This document shows, piece by piece, positions 15,304-23,941 of a DNA stretch of 64,000 bases. The stretch is from the NCBI GenBank assembly GCA_900318265.1, contig ONKA01000010.1, positions 1 to 64,000 of the forward strand, in the 5' to 3' direction. Under the pieces are notes generated by a model. That model was not told where the DNA came from, searched no databases, and saw nothing but the letters and a program-made list of their open reading frames with translations. Numbering within the stretch: position 1 is the stretch's first letter; each line of letters starts with the position of its first letter. The stretch comes from an uncultured Bacteroidales bacterium. Its GTDB lineage: Bacteria > Bacteroidota > Bacteroidia > Bacteroidales > F082. The position numbers and the translations under genes were made by a program.

Positions 15304-17310
15304 TTATTCTTCTTCTACCTTCGCTCGCTTCGAGTCCCAAATCATGTAGATGATGATGGCGATGTACATCACCAAGGCGATGAGGCCGGCCCATGGGGTT
15401 TCGTTGAAGAAGCCACCATCGGCAGTACGTGCCACGGCATCCACATTGCAGAACTTGAGGATGGCACTCACCACACCCATCAAGGCGCCACCGGCGATGA
15501 AGCCCGAGGCGATGAGGGTACCACGGTTGTAGCGGGCATCGTTGAGTTTCTGGTCCTTGCTGCGGCTGCTCACGAACCATGAGATGGCGCCACCGATGAG
15601 CAACGGGATGTTGAGGTCGATGGGGATGAACATACCCAAGGCGAAGGGCAATGCCGGCACCTTGCAGAAGTTGAGGATCAAGGCGATGGCGGCACCGATG
15701 CCGTAGAGCAGCCAGGGGGCGCTACCGCCCGACATCATGGGCTCGATGACGGCACTCATGGCGTTGGCCTGTGGCGCGACCAAGGCTCCGTCGCCCACGA
15801 AGCCGTAGGCCTTGTTCAGAATCATGATGACACCAGCGACGGTGGCGGCGGCCACGGCCACGCCGACGAACTTCCATATCTCTTGCTTCTTGGGCGTCGT
15901 GCCAATCCAGTAACCCACTTTCAAGTCGGTGATGAAAGCACCTGCCACAGCCAAGGCTGTGCAGACCACACCACCTATGATCAAGGTGGCGGTCATGCCA
16001 CTAGGACCGCTCAGTCCAGCGGCGACCATCACCAAGGAGGCCAATATCAAGGTCATCAGTGTCATGCCGCTCACGGGGTTGCTACCCACGATGGCGATGG
16101 CATTGGCTGCCACCGTCGTGAACAGGAAGGCGATGACGGCCACGACCAGGATGCCAATCAAGGCGTGCCAGCCGTTGTGTACCACGCCAAACCAGAAGAA
16201 GAAGAAAGTGACGATGAGTACGGCCACGATGCCAATCACGACAACTTTCATGGAGATGTCGCTTTGGGTGCGATCGACAGGCTCAGCCGAGGCTTTCTTG
16301 CCTTTGAATTCGTTGGCGGCAAGGCTCACCGACGACTTGATGACTTTCCATGATTTGATGATACTGATGACACCTGCCATGGCAATGCCGCCGATGCCGA
16401 TGTGACGTGCATAGTCCTTGAAAATCTGTTCGGGTGACATTTCACCTATGGTTTGCAGCACGCCCGTGTTCATCAGGTCAACGATTTGGTCGCCCCAGAT
16501 GAGGTTCATGCCCGGGATGATGATGAACCACACCAGCATGGAGCCGCAGCAGATGATGAAGGCATATTTCAGACCGATGATATAGCCCAGGCCGAGCACG
16601 GCGGCACCAGTGTTCACCTTGAACATCAACTTGGCTTTGTCGGCCACGGCCGCGCCCCAACCCATCATGCGGGTGGTGAGGGTCTCCGACCACCAGCCGA
16701 AGGTGGAGACGATGAAGTCGTACAAACCGCCAATCAAGCCGCTGACAACCAGCAATAGGGAGTCCTTGCCTTTTTTCTGTCCGCTGACCAACACCTGTGT
16801 GGTGGCCGTGGCTTCGGGGAAGGGAAACTTGCCGTGTTGTTCCTTGACGAAGTATTTGCGGAAGGGGATGAGGAACAGGATACCCAGGATGCCGCCGAGC
16901 AAGGAGGCGATAAACACCTGCCAGAAGTTGATTTCGATTTGGTAACCCTTGCCTTGCAAGATGTAGAGAGCGGGCAAGGTGAAGATGGCACCTGCCACCA
17001 CGCCGCCAGAGCATCCACCGATGCTTTGTATGATGACATTTTGTGACAAGGCATCGTTCTTGCGGGCCAGTCCCGTGAGGCCGATGGCGATAATGGCAAT
17101 CGGGATGGCGGCTTCAAACACCTGTCCGACCTTCAGGCCGAGGTAGGCGGCGGCAGCCGAAAACAGGATGGTCATCAGCAGGCCGATGCACACCGACCAT
17201 ACCGTAACTTCCTGGTACTTCTTGTTTTTCGAGAGTATAGGCTCATACTCTTCGCCCGGCTTCAGTTCGCGTTGCGCGTTCTCGGGCAGTTTGAATTGAT
17301 CGTTTTCCAT
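15304..17310 (-). CDS. OPT family oligopeptide (or metal-chelate) transporter
   Basis: 668 residues with about 14-16 hydrophobic segments. The family pattern is visible: an N-terminal EVTVWSVCIGLLMTILFS helix followed by AYLGLKVGQVFEAAIPIAI, then NVIIQSIGGCSGGVVAGAIF. C-terminal helices contain FALGMFIPIDLNIPLLIGG, typical of bacterial OPT proteins. Members carry peptides or metal chelates across the inner membrane by proton coupling; the substrate is not readable. It starts 19 nt after the subtilase stop on the same strand, so DUF2851, subtilase and OPT may form an operon, consistent with secreted proteolysis plus peptide uptake (inference). Confidence 0.92.
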   Translation of the reverse strand: MENDQFKLPENAQRELKPGEEYEPILSKNKKYQEVTVWSVCIGLLMTILFSAAAAYLGLKVGQVFEAAIPIAIIAIGLTGLARKNDALSQNVIIQSIGGCSGGVVAGAIFTLPALYILQGKGYQIEINFWQVFIASLLGGILGILFLIPFRKYFVKEQHGKFPFPEATATTQVLVSGQKKGKDSLLLVVSGLIGGLYDFIVSTFGWWSETLTTRMMGWGAAVADKAKLMFKVNTGAAVLGLGYIIGLKYAFIICCGSMLVWFIIIPGMNLIWGDQIVDLMNTGVLQTIGEMSPEQIFKDYARHIGIGGIAMAGVISIIKSWKVIKSSVSLAANEFKGKKASAEPVDRTQSDISMKVVVIGIVAVLIVTFFFFWFGVVHNGWHALIGILVVAVIAFLFTTVAANAIAIVGSNPVSGMTLMTLILASLVMVAAGLSGPSGMTATLIIGGVVCTALAVAGAFITDLKVGYWIGTTPKKQEIWKFVGVAVAAATVAGVIMILNKAYGFVGDGALVAPQANAMSAVIEPMMSGGSAPWLLYGIGAAIALILNFCKVPALPFALGMFIPIDLNIPLLIGGAISWFVSSRSKDQKLNDARYNRGTLIASGFIAGGALMGVVSAILKFCNVDAVARTADGGFFNETPWAGLIALVMYIAIIIYMIWDSKRAKVEEE

Positions 17311-17329
17311 TATGGATGGTATTTGTAGA

Positions 17330-19945
17330 TTATCGTATTACATTGAATTTGCAAGTATGGATTGCGTTGTCACTCTGTATCCTAACGAAATACATTCCCT
17401 CGGCCAAACCAGTCACATCAATTTGTTGGATTTCATTGGTGATGTGGCCTGACAGCAGCGTTTGGCCTGTCACGTTGGTGATGAAATATTCGGTTTTCTC
17501 TGGTAGAGACGGTGTGCACACCGTCTCTACAAACAGAATACCGTTGGTGGGATTGGGATAAACCTTGATTTCCATCGCGTTATTCTCATCAACGGCCATC
17601 ACATCCTTGTCCAAACATTCCGACCAGGCAATGGTGTTTCCGCCATCGGTGTTGATGCCGTATTTGTATTGTCCAATCGGCAAGGCATCCCAACCATAAT
17701 CTACGTAATGGGCGTCGGCGACGTTTGAAGCGATCAGCTCGGCGTTGCTTCCATCGCAGTTGGCGCGGTAGATGCTGTAGGTGTTGCCCACGGTGATGTC
17801 GTCGATATAGAAGGCGTTATCGTATTCGCCCTCAGCGAGTTGGTTGGCATATTTCCATTCCAGGATGTGGTTGCCAGGACCGATAGCAACGGTGTAGCGC
17901 GTCCACGGCACTTCATCCTTCAAGGTCTCGCCATACTGCACGTTATCGATGAAGAAGCCACAGCCGTTGAGTGGGAAACAACTGACACGGGCATAGTAAC
18001 TTACCACACATGAGGTGGGCAGGTTGACCGCCAACGAGATTTTGCTGTTAGAAAACATACCCGTGTTGGTCGACTTGGCGCAGTAGGTGCCTGTGTTGGG
18101 CTGCGTGGTGGTGATGACCCAAGGGCTGGTGGCATCGTTGATCCACATGTTTTGGTAGAAGTCGCCCGACTCGAAGCCATCGTAAATGCCCGCAGGCAGG
18201 TTCCACGACAAAGAGACGCGCGTGTTGTTGATGACCTCAGCCTCAATCTCAACAGCTTTTGTCAGAGTAACATAATTGGAGGGGAGCGAGGTCATGTCGT
18301 TTTCCAGATGGGCGATAATATAATAGGTGTAGGTACCTGCATAGCTGATGTGGTCGGTATAGGTGGTCGCTGTCAGGTTGTTGGCGATGCGCATGCCATC
18401 GCGATAGACGTCGTAGGAGATGCCTTCGGGTGCGGCTGTCCAGTTGAGGACGACCTGCTCGCCGTCGAAGTCGGCGGTGAGGTTAGTGGGACCGTGGTGG
18501 AACAAGGCGTTCATGGCGGCCAAGGCATCGATGCGACCTGAGCCTACGCGATTGTTTTTCATGGTGTTGCCGACACGCACCGAGGTGAGCTCGATGATGG
18601 AATCCAGTTCGGCAGGACTCAGCTCAGGGTTGGCCTCAAGCAGCATGGCTAACACGCCTGCCACGCAGGGTGTAGCCATTGAGGTGCCGTCCAGCTCGGT
18701 GTAGCCGTTGGTGGTCAGGGAGTTCAGCGAGGTGATGTTGGCGCCAGGAGCCGAGATGTCGGGACGGATCAAGCCCGGTTGGTTGACGTCGCCGTTTTCG
18801 TAGGGGTAGTCGTTGTAGTTGCCGACATTGGATCCAGCGGCCCAAGTCGTGGGGCCTACGGAGGAGAAGCCGCAGCGCTCGTCGTTGGAGTCGGTGGCGC
18901 CCACGCTGATGACGGAGGTCAAGCCGCCTTCGATGAGGTTCCTTTGGTCGGGGTGGAGCCAAGCCGGAGGACAGTTGCCTGGAGCGCTGATGTTGAAGGG
19001 AACGGGGAAGGTGTATTGCGTTTGGCCTTCGTTGCCGCATGCCACGGCAGCTGCCACGCCCGCCTCGAGGCAGGTTGCGAAGACGTCACGGTAGTAGTAG
19101 CAAGGGCCAGCGCCTACGTCGCTGAGTGAGAGACTGAGGATATGGGCGCCATGTTCCAAGGCAAACTCAACACCTTGGATGAGGTGGGTGGCTTCACCTT
19201 GACCGTCTTCGCCCAAAACCTTGATGGACATGATCTTGGCACCTGGGGCGATGCCTGTTTGGGTGCCTGCCGTGCCTTGTCCCGCCAAGATGCCAGCGGT
19301 GTGTGTGCCGTGACCATCGTCGTCCATGGGGTCGTTGTCTTGATAGAAGACGTCATAGCCGTGGTGAGGGAACTCGCTGCCACCGTCCCACATACTGTTG
19401 GCGATGTCGATGTGGTTGTAGTTGACGCCCGTGTCGATGTGGCCGATGATGACGCCGTTGCCCGTATAGCCCGTGCCGTTGTAGTTCCAAACCGCTGGCG
19501 CGTTGATTTTGTCGACATGCCAGGCATTAGCTCTTGTGTTGGCCGAGTCACTCATCTCGTGTTGAGGAATCATCTGACGCATCTCGTCAGGGATAATCAT
19601 GGCAACATCCTTGCGCTGGGCGAGTTGTGCGATAACTTCGGCGCTGGCCGAGCAGCTGAAGCCATTGAACGACCAGAAGGTTTTTAGGTCGCTAACCATA
19701 TCAACGCTTTTAAAACCATCAAGAAAATCAAGCACTTGGGCTTGTGAAGCTTGACAGAACGACTTTCGTTCGGCAATGACGAAGTCGCGGCGTTGCTCCT
19801 TGGTCATCAAGGCGATCTTTTGCGATAACTGGCTGTCGTCGTAACGTTCCGCCATCATCACGATGACGTGTTGAAGATGGTTGGATTGGCCAAATAATGC
19901 ACTGAAGCAAAGGGCCAAGAGAAGGGTGAAAATGGGTTTCTTCAT
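17330..19945 (-). CDS. Secreted subtilisin-like (S8) protease with T9SS sorting domain
   Basis: 871 residues from 19945 (signal peptide MKKPIFTLLLALCFSALFGQ). The S8 catalytic triad is present: Asp in GHIDTGVNYNHID, His in DGHGTHTAGILAG, Ser in LDGTSMATPCVAGVLA. After the protease comes a fibronectin type III-like domain (LNWTAAPEGISYDVYRD), a jelly-roll-like adhesin segment (YDGFESGDF ... FYIDDITVG) and a type A T9SS sorting domain (IKVYPNPTNGILFVE ... GMYFVRIQ). Within the sorting domain, residues about 805-814 (VETVCTPSLP) are encoded by a perfect 28-bp dispersed palindrome at 17503-17530. Its start overlaps the DUF2851 stop by 4 bp. Confidence 0.95.
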   Translation of the reverse strand: MKKPIFTLLLALCFSALFGQSNHLQHVIVMMAERYDDSQLSQKIALMTKEQRRDFVIAERKSFCQASQAQVLDFLDGFKSVDMVSDLKTFWSFNGFSCSASAEVIAQLAQRKDVAMIIPDEMRQMIPQHEMSDSANTRANAWHVDKINAPAVWNYNGTGYTGNGVIIGHIDTGVNYNHIDIANSMWDGGSEFPHHGYDVFYQDNDPMDDDGHGTHTAGILAGQGTAGTQTGIAPGAKIMSIKVLGEDGQGEATHLIQGVEFALEHGAHILSLSLSDVGAGPCYYYRDVFATCLEAGVAAAVACGNEGQTQYTFPVPFNISAPGNCPPAWLHPDQRNLIEGGLTSVISVGATDSNDERCGFSSVGPTTWAAGSNVGNYNDYPYENGDVNQPGLIRPDISAPGANITSLNSLTTNGYTELDGTSMATPCVAGVLAMLLEANPELSPAELDSIIELTSVRVGNTMKNNRVGSGRIDALAAMNALFHHGPTNLTADFDGEQVVLNWTAAPEGISYDVYRDGMRIANNLTATTYTDHISYAGTYTYYIIAHLENDMTSLPSNYVTLTKAVEIEAEVINNTRVSLSWNLPAGIYDGFESGDFYQNMWINDATSPWVITTTQPNTGTYCAKSTNTGMFSNSKISLAVNLPTSCVVSYYARVSCFPLNGCGFFIDNVQYGETLKDEVPWTRYTVAIGPGNHILEWKYANQLAEGEYDNAFYIDDITVGNTYSIYRANCDGSNAELIASNVADAHYVDYGWDALPIGQYKYGINTDGGNTIAWSECLDKDVMAVDENNAMEIKVYPNPTNGILFVETVCTPSLPEKTEYFITNVTGQTLLSGHITNEIQQIDVTGLAEGMYFVRIQSDNAIHTCKFNVIR
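17503..17530. repeat. Perfect 28-bp palindrome, GTAGAGACG family, copy 2 (inside the subtilase frame)
   Basis: GTAGAGACGGTGTG followed by its exact reverse complement. It lies within the T9SS sorting-domain coding sequence and is read through in frame. Confidence 0.95.
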
Positions 19946-21210
19946 GATATTTGGTTGATTTTGTGTAACAAAACATTTCCGATACGGCATTCAAGACACC
20001 GTTTGCGTTTGCAAAAATAGGAATAAAGGTGTAACAAGGCTTGTGTCTGCATGGCATTTTCTGCCGTGATGCCGCATTGGGCAAAATGGCGGATGACGGC
20101 ATTGTCTTCGGCCTCAGTGTCTTCCAGGAATTGTAACGCGGTCTCGCAATAGGAATCGTCTTTGTGTAATTTGCCATAGCAAAATAGTAATGGCGCCACG
20201 GCATTGATAATCAATACATCAGCCGTTGTTTCACCTAGGTGTTTGGGTTTCGATTCGGTTGAAACACCAAACCGCCAATGTGTTTCCCAATATTCCGATG
20301 CAGCCACGTCAAACAAAGCCTTGGCTTTGGCGGTGTCTTTCGCTGCCTTGATTTTGGAGAACAGAGGCCCGTTTTTATGGATGAGCTGCGCCATTTGTGC
20401 CAAGCGGATGGTAGGAAAATTTGAAGGTCGCATTCTCATAAACCGCCACCTCTCGGCAGGCATGGTCAGCAGGTTGAACTTGGCTTTCATCACGCTAAAT
20501 TCACGCTTGAGCAGCAGGGGATATTCCTCCGTGAAGTCATCTTCGAGGAATCCCGCACAACCCATAAGCATGGCTTCCACCTGAAGCAGGTTGTCGGCAT
20601 GTTTCAGCAAGGTCTTGAAAGGCAATATGTTGGCCAAATACTCAAAAGCCTCGTTGTTGACTTTCAGGCCGAAATAGCGCATGAGCAGTTTGTAAAGGGC
20701 GTCCTCCCAATCAAATTGGTTGGCTTCCAGTGTCTTGGTGACGGCGCCCGACTTGCTCTCCAAGCGTTCCACAGCCATACGGTCGAGCCACGAAAGCCTG
20801 GTGAAAACTGGTACTTGTGCAATGCTTTTCTCACAGGGGATCCAAGTCTTGGAGGCAATAAGTCTCTGGTATTGTGCAAAGAGGCTTTCGTCGAAACGCC
20901 CCCTCAACTCCAAGGTAGGGATGTCGTTGACTTGCAGGTCGTTTTCGTATACCACATGCAGGATGACGTTTTTGTACGCCTTGTCGTTTTGGTGGCCATG
21001 GCGGTTCCAGTCTGAGGACTTCACATGGATCTCCACATGTCCAGCCCAGAGTTTGTCGCCGATTTGGATTTTGGCTTCAAGGAAGTCGGGACCCGAATCG
21101 GTGTTGCGGTAGCCCGTGGTCACCACTTCAACCGACTCGCCTTCCGTGGTCTTCAAGTCCTTGTCGGTCAGGCGATTCTCCCAAATGTAGTATAGGAATT
21201 CTTCTCTCAT
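19942..21210 (-). CDS. DUF2851 family protein
   Basis: 422 residues. The N-terminal block MREEFLYYIWENRL ... NTDSGPDFLEAKIQIGDKLW, WAGHVEIHVKSSDWNRHGH and NVILHVVYEND is the DUF2851 signature seen throughout Bacteroidota; the Asp/Glu...Glu-His arrangement (PDFLEAKI, GHVEIHVKSSDW) resembles a PD-(D/E)xK-like nuclease core, which is inference. Three cysteines near the C-terminus (CKRKRCLECRIGN) could bind a metal. No experimental function is known to me. The stop overlaps the subtilase start by 4 bp. Confidence 0.88.
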   Translation of the reverse strand: MREEFLYYIWENRLTDKDLKTTEGESVEVVTTGYRNTDSGPDFLEAKIQIGDKLWAGHVEIHVKSSDWNRHGHQNDKAYKNVILHVVYENDLQVNDIPTLELRGRFDESLFAQYQRLIASKTWIPCEKSIAQVPVFTRLSWLDRMAVERLESKSGAVTKTLEANQFDWEDALYKLLMRYFGLKVNNEAFEYLANILPFKTLLKHADNLLQVEAMLMGCAGFLEDDFTEEYPLLLKREFSVMKAKFNLLTMPAERWRFMRMRPSNFPTIRLAQMAQLIHKNGPLFSKIKAAKDTAKAKALFDVAASEYWETHWRFGVSTESKPKHLGETTADVLIINAVAPLLFCYGKLHKDDSYCETALQFLEDTEAEDNAVIRHFAQCGITAENAMQTQALLHLYSYFCKRKRCLECRIGNVLLHKINQIS

Positions 21211-21265
21211 TGTTTCTTTTTTGTCACAAAACCTGCAAAACGTTCAAAACTTGTTTTTCGGGTAG

Positions 21266-21317
21266 GGAAAGCGGCCAACTGGCCCGCTTTCCGGCGGCAA
21301 CCCGGTTGGGTGCCGCC
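21266..21317. repeat. Two adjacent GC-rich hairpins
   Basis: GGAAAGCGGCCAACTGGCCC plus GCTTTCC folds on itself; GGCGGCAACCCGGTTGGGTG plus CCGCC folds next to it. They lie between the nucleotidase and DUF2851 genes, both minus strand, and probably end the nucleotidase transcript or belong to the DUF2851 leader. Confidence 0.6.
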
Positions 21318-21360
21318 ACACTTCTTTCATTGGGTTTTGTTAGTTTTGTCGGTTTTGTGA

Positions 21361-22929
21361 TTATTTGATTTTCCAGCAGTTCAATGGTTCAGAGTCCAAA
21401 ACACCTTTCTTTGTGGCCCAGTCGATGAAGAGGGATCGCAAGTCACGGTCGCTCTGCCAGACCACGTGGTCCTTGATCTCTTCCTGCGCCCAGCCGATGC
21501 CGTTGATGAGGTGGTTGCCGCCGCCCATCGAGCGGTAGGAGTTCATCACCACGTTGTAGGTCTTCTCCGTGTCGAAGGGCGTGCCGTCGGCCATGCTGAG
21601 GATGGTGATGCGTTCGCCCATGGGGTTCTTGTCGGTCACCTCGTAGCGGATGCCCGCGGCACAGTCGAAGTTATAGATGGGGTTCTTCATTTCGTATGCG
21701 TATTCGATGAAGTCTTTCACTTCCTTGCCGGTCAAGGCCATGACGGCCAGCGAGTTTTCGAAGGGGTACCAAGTGAAGAAGTCCTTGACTTTCAGCATAC
21801 CCGCTTCGAGGGTCTTGCCGCCACCGAGAGGAGCCGCCATCGAGATGTCGGCATGGACGCCTTCGGCTTCGACGGTCTCCAGTTGGCAGCGGTGGATTTC
21901 GTCGACCCAAAGGCAAGGCCCCTTGAAAATGTCGTCGCTACTGATGCTGACGGGCAGTTCGGCCACCTCCTTGTTTTGGTAGGCTTCTGCGCGGTCGATA
22001 TAGGGTTGGAGCATGGCGAGGAAAGCTTCGTCCTTCTCATCGCCTTCGGTGGGCATGAGTTCGACGCTGATTTGCGGTTTTTGGCCTTTCTTGAGCGTCA
22101 CTTCGGCTTTGGCCAATCCTTGCCCGCGGCAGCCTGAATTGAGCACATAAACGGGCTCACCATTGGGGTTTGTCAGTTTCTCGGCTTTGGCACGATGGTC
22201 GTGACCAAAGAAGATGAGGTCGAAGCCAGGCACGTTCTCGGCAACCCATTTCACGGCATTCTCACGCCCAAGCGGATGGTCCTCGGGAAGATTCTGTGCC
22301 TGAGGCTCATAGCCAGAGTGGAAGAGACCTATCATCAGGTCGGGATGCTCTTTCTCTTGGATGATCTTCACCCATTTGGCTGCAGCTTCTTCCAGATTGT
22401 CGAAACGTAGTCCAGGACGTAATCTGTCTGGTACCCAAGTGACTACGTAGGGCGTCAGCAGACCGAGGACGGCGATTTTGTAACCCTCGCGTTCCAAGAC
22501 TATATAAGGTGTGAAATAGGGCTCGCCCGTGGTTTCGTCAATGACATTGGCGGTGAGGACGGGCACTTGGGTCTCGGAATAAACACGGTCAAACACTTTG
22601 CGACCCGCCTCTATGTCATGGTTGCCTACACAAGCTACGTCGTAAGGGAAGAAGTTGAGCACTTCGGAAACCAAATTGGGATGTTCAGCATCTTGGTTGG
22701 AGCAATATTGGAAAGGCGTGCCTTGCATGTCGTCTCCGTTGTCCAAGAGGATGAGTCGGTCACCAAGTTCAGCTTTCATCTGCTTGATGACATGGACATC
22801 GTTGGCAAATTCGTCATAACGGCCGTGAGTATCAGTGGTTTCGATGAGTGTCAAGGTGGTCTCTTTTGGAGCGCATGAGGCTAAAATGGCTGTCATTGCA
22901 ATCATTAGGGTGAGTCTTTTTGTTTTCAT
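21361..22929 (-). CDS. UshA-type 5'-nucleotidase/2',3'-cyclic phosphodiesterase lipoprotein
   Basis: 522 residues. The signal peptide ends in lipobox LASC (Cys about residue 19), so the protein is lipid-anchored in the envelope. The calcineurin-like metallophosphatase domain has IETTDTHGRYD, LLDNGDDMQGTP, CVGNHDIEAG, and HDHRA metal-binding motifs. The C-terminal 5'-nucleotidase domain carries ITILSMADGTPFDTEKTY and NSYRSMGGGNHL. These enzymes hydrolyse extracytoplasmic nucleotides and cyclic nucleotides for nucleoside and phosphate salvage. Complete; monocistronic by spacing. Confidence 0.93.
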   Translation of the reverse strand: MKTKRLTLMIAMTAILASCAPKETTLTLIETTDTHGRYDEFANDVHVIKQMKAELGDRLILLDNGDDMQGTPFQYCSNQDAEHPNLVSEVLNFFPYDVACVGNHDIEAGRKVFDRVYSETQVPVLTANVIDETTGEPYFTPYIVLEREGYKIAVLGLLTPYVVTWVPDRLRPGLRFDNLEEAAAKWVKIIQEKEHPDLMIGLFHSGYEPQAQNLPEDHPLGRENAVKWVAENVPGFDLIFFGHDHRAKAEKLTNPNGEPVYVLNSGCRGQGLAKAEVTLKKGQKPQISVELMPTEGDEKDEAFLAMLQPYIDRAEAYQNKEVAELPVSISSDDIFKGPCLWVDEIHRCQLETVEAEGVHADISMAAPLGGGKTLEAGMLKVKDFFTWYPFENSLAVMALTGKEVKDFIEYAYEMKNPIYNFDCAAGIRYEVTDKNPMGERITILSMADGTPFDTEKTYNVVMNSYRSMGGGNHLINGIGWAQEEIKDHVVWQSDRDLRSLFIDWATKKGVLDSEPLNCWKIK

Positions 22930-23034
22930 TGTGAATGTTGGTTTTTAAAGCCATAAAAGTAGGACTTTTTCGGCCTTGTGCGACAATTTAAGGAAAAAAT
23001 TTCTCAAATCGAGGCGGGGTAACGTTTAATTGCG

Positions 23035-23042
23035 TATTTTTG
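23035..23042 (+). promoter_or_regulatory. Bacteroidota -7 element (zapB-like/zapA operon)
   Basis: TATTTTTG lies 27 nt before the ATG at 23070 and after the divergent nucleotidase gene. Confidence 0.7.
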
Positions 23043-23069
23043 TGGCACAATTCCAAGACCGTTTGTAAC

Positions 23070-23363
23070 ATGGCCGACTTGAGCATCATAGTATCCGAGA
23101 TTGAATTGAAATTGAGGAAATTGATTGATGAGAAGAATCAGTTGGCGGTGGAGAACAAGCGGCTCACCGAGGAAAACGCCACGTTGGATCAGGAGAATCT
23201 GACGCTGCGCCGTTCGGTGGAGGAGTTGCAGGACAAAATAAATAAATCTACAATTGTTAACGCACTCGACAACGAGGGAGAAGTAGAAGAAGGAAGAAAG
23301 CTCATTAAAGAGTTGGTGAGAGAAATTGACCGGTGCGTTTCGATTTTGAATAGTAAGGAATAA
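23070..23363 (+). CDS. Small coiled-coil protein upstream of zapA (ZapB-like)
   Basis: 97 residues, almost wholly a coiled coil: heptad-rich IELKLRKLIDEKNQLAVEN and LTEENATLDQENLTLRRSV. No catalytic motif. The same gene order (coiled-coil protein, zapA, 6S RNA, rny) is common in Bacteroidota. A divisome role together with ZapA is inference from position and shape. Start 23070 (MADLS) follows the -7 motif at 23035; the longer frame from 23040 starts within it. Confidence 0.75.
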   Translation: MADLSIIVSEIELKLRKLIDEKNQLAVENKRLTEENATLDQENLTLRRSVEELQDKINKSTIVNALDNEGEVEEGRKLIKELVREIDRCVSILNSKE

Positions 23364-23387
23364 CTCAGATACTTGATAGTCAGCGAG

Positions 23388-23672
23388 ATGGATGAGATTA
23401 CAATCAATATCACCCTGTTGGATAGGCCCTACCGCTTGTCGGTGGCCCGCGCTGACGAAGAGAAGGTCCGCAAGGCCGGCAACCTCATCAACGAGAGGAT
23501 CAAATACTACTCGAAGCATTACGCCTACAAGGATGTGCAGGATTTGCTTTCGATGACCGCCTTGCAATTTGCCACCTCGGTGGTGAAGATGGATGCTGAA
23601 CTGACCTATCGTAATCAGAATCTGGAACGCAAGTTGGAAGACTTGAACGACTTATTGAGCGAACAATCATAG
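23388..23672 (+). CDS. zapA: Cell division protein ZapA
   Basis: 94 residues from the ATG at 23388 (MDEITINI). ZapA binds FtsZ and bundles protofilaments at the division ring. The N-terminal beta-hairpin ITINITLLDRPYRLSVAR and the helical KAGNLINERIKYYSKHYAYK followed by a C-terminal coiled coil are the family pattern. It follows the coiled-coil gene by 24 nt, so the two are co-transcribed. Confidence 0.9.
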   Translation: MDEITINITLLDRPYRLSVARADEEKVRKAGNLINERIKYYSKHYAYKDVQDLLSMTALQFATSVVKMDAELTYRNQNLERKLEDLNDLLSEQS

Positions 23673-23699
23673 TTTCACGCCAACCCGTGGAATCGTTCT

Positions 23700-23905
23700 T
23701 TGAAGATCTGGAACTGCCTGTTCAGCGCATTTGGTAAACTCAACACTATCAACACATCAATCGGTCTACTCGCGCTTTGTAAAAACAGGCCTCATTCCCT
23801 TCGGGGAAGTACCTTCTGGTGCCGGTGGACGTTTGCGCAACGCGGTGGCCACAAGCGTATTATTTGGAGTTTACGCATCTCCAAGAGCAGGCAGTTTCTC
23901 TTTGT
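23700..23905 (+). ncRNA. ssrS: Probable 6S RNA
   Basis: A roughly 205-nt non-coding stretch between zapA and rny. Its ends pair: GGAACTGCCTG (23710-23720) with CAGGCAGTTTC (23889-23899), and further in GTAAACTC with GAGTTTAC (about 23734 and 23867), leaving an unpaired central region and an inner CATTCCCTTCGGGGAA hairpin. A long rod with a central bubble is the 6S shape that mimics an open promoter and sequesters RNA polymerase. Position after zapA is also the position of ssrS in many bacteria. Boundaries are estimated; a covariance-model search would be decisive. Confidence 0.68.
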
Positions 23906-23941
23906 TTCCTCCTCATTTTTCGAGTAAAAACAGAGTTTAAA

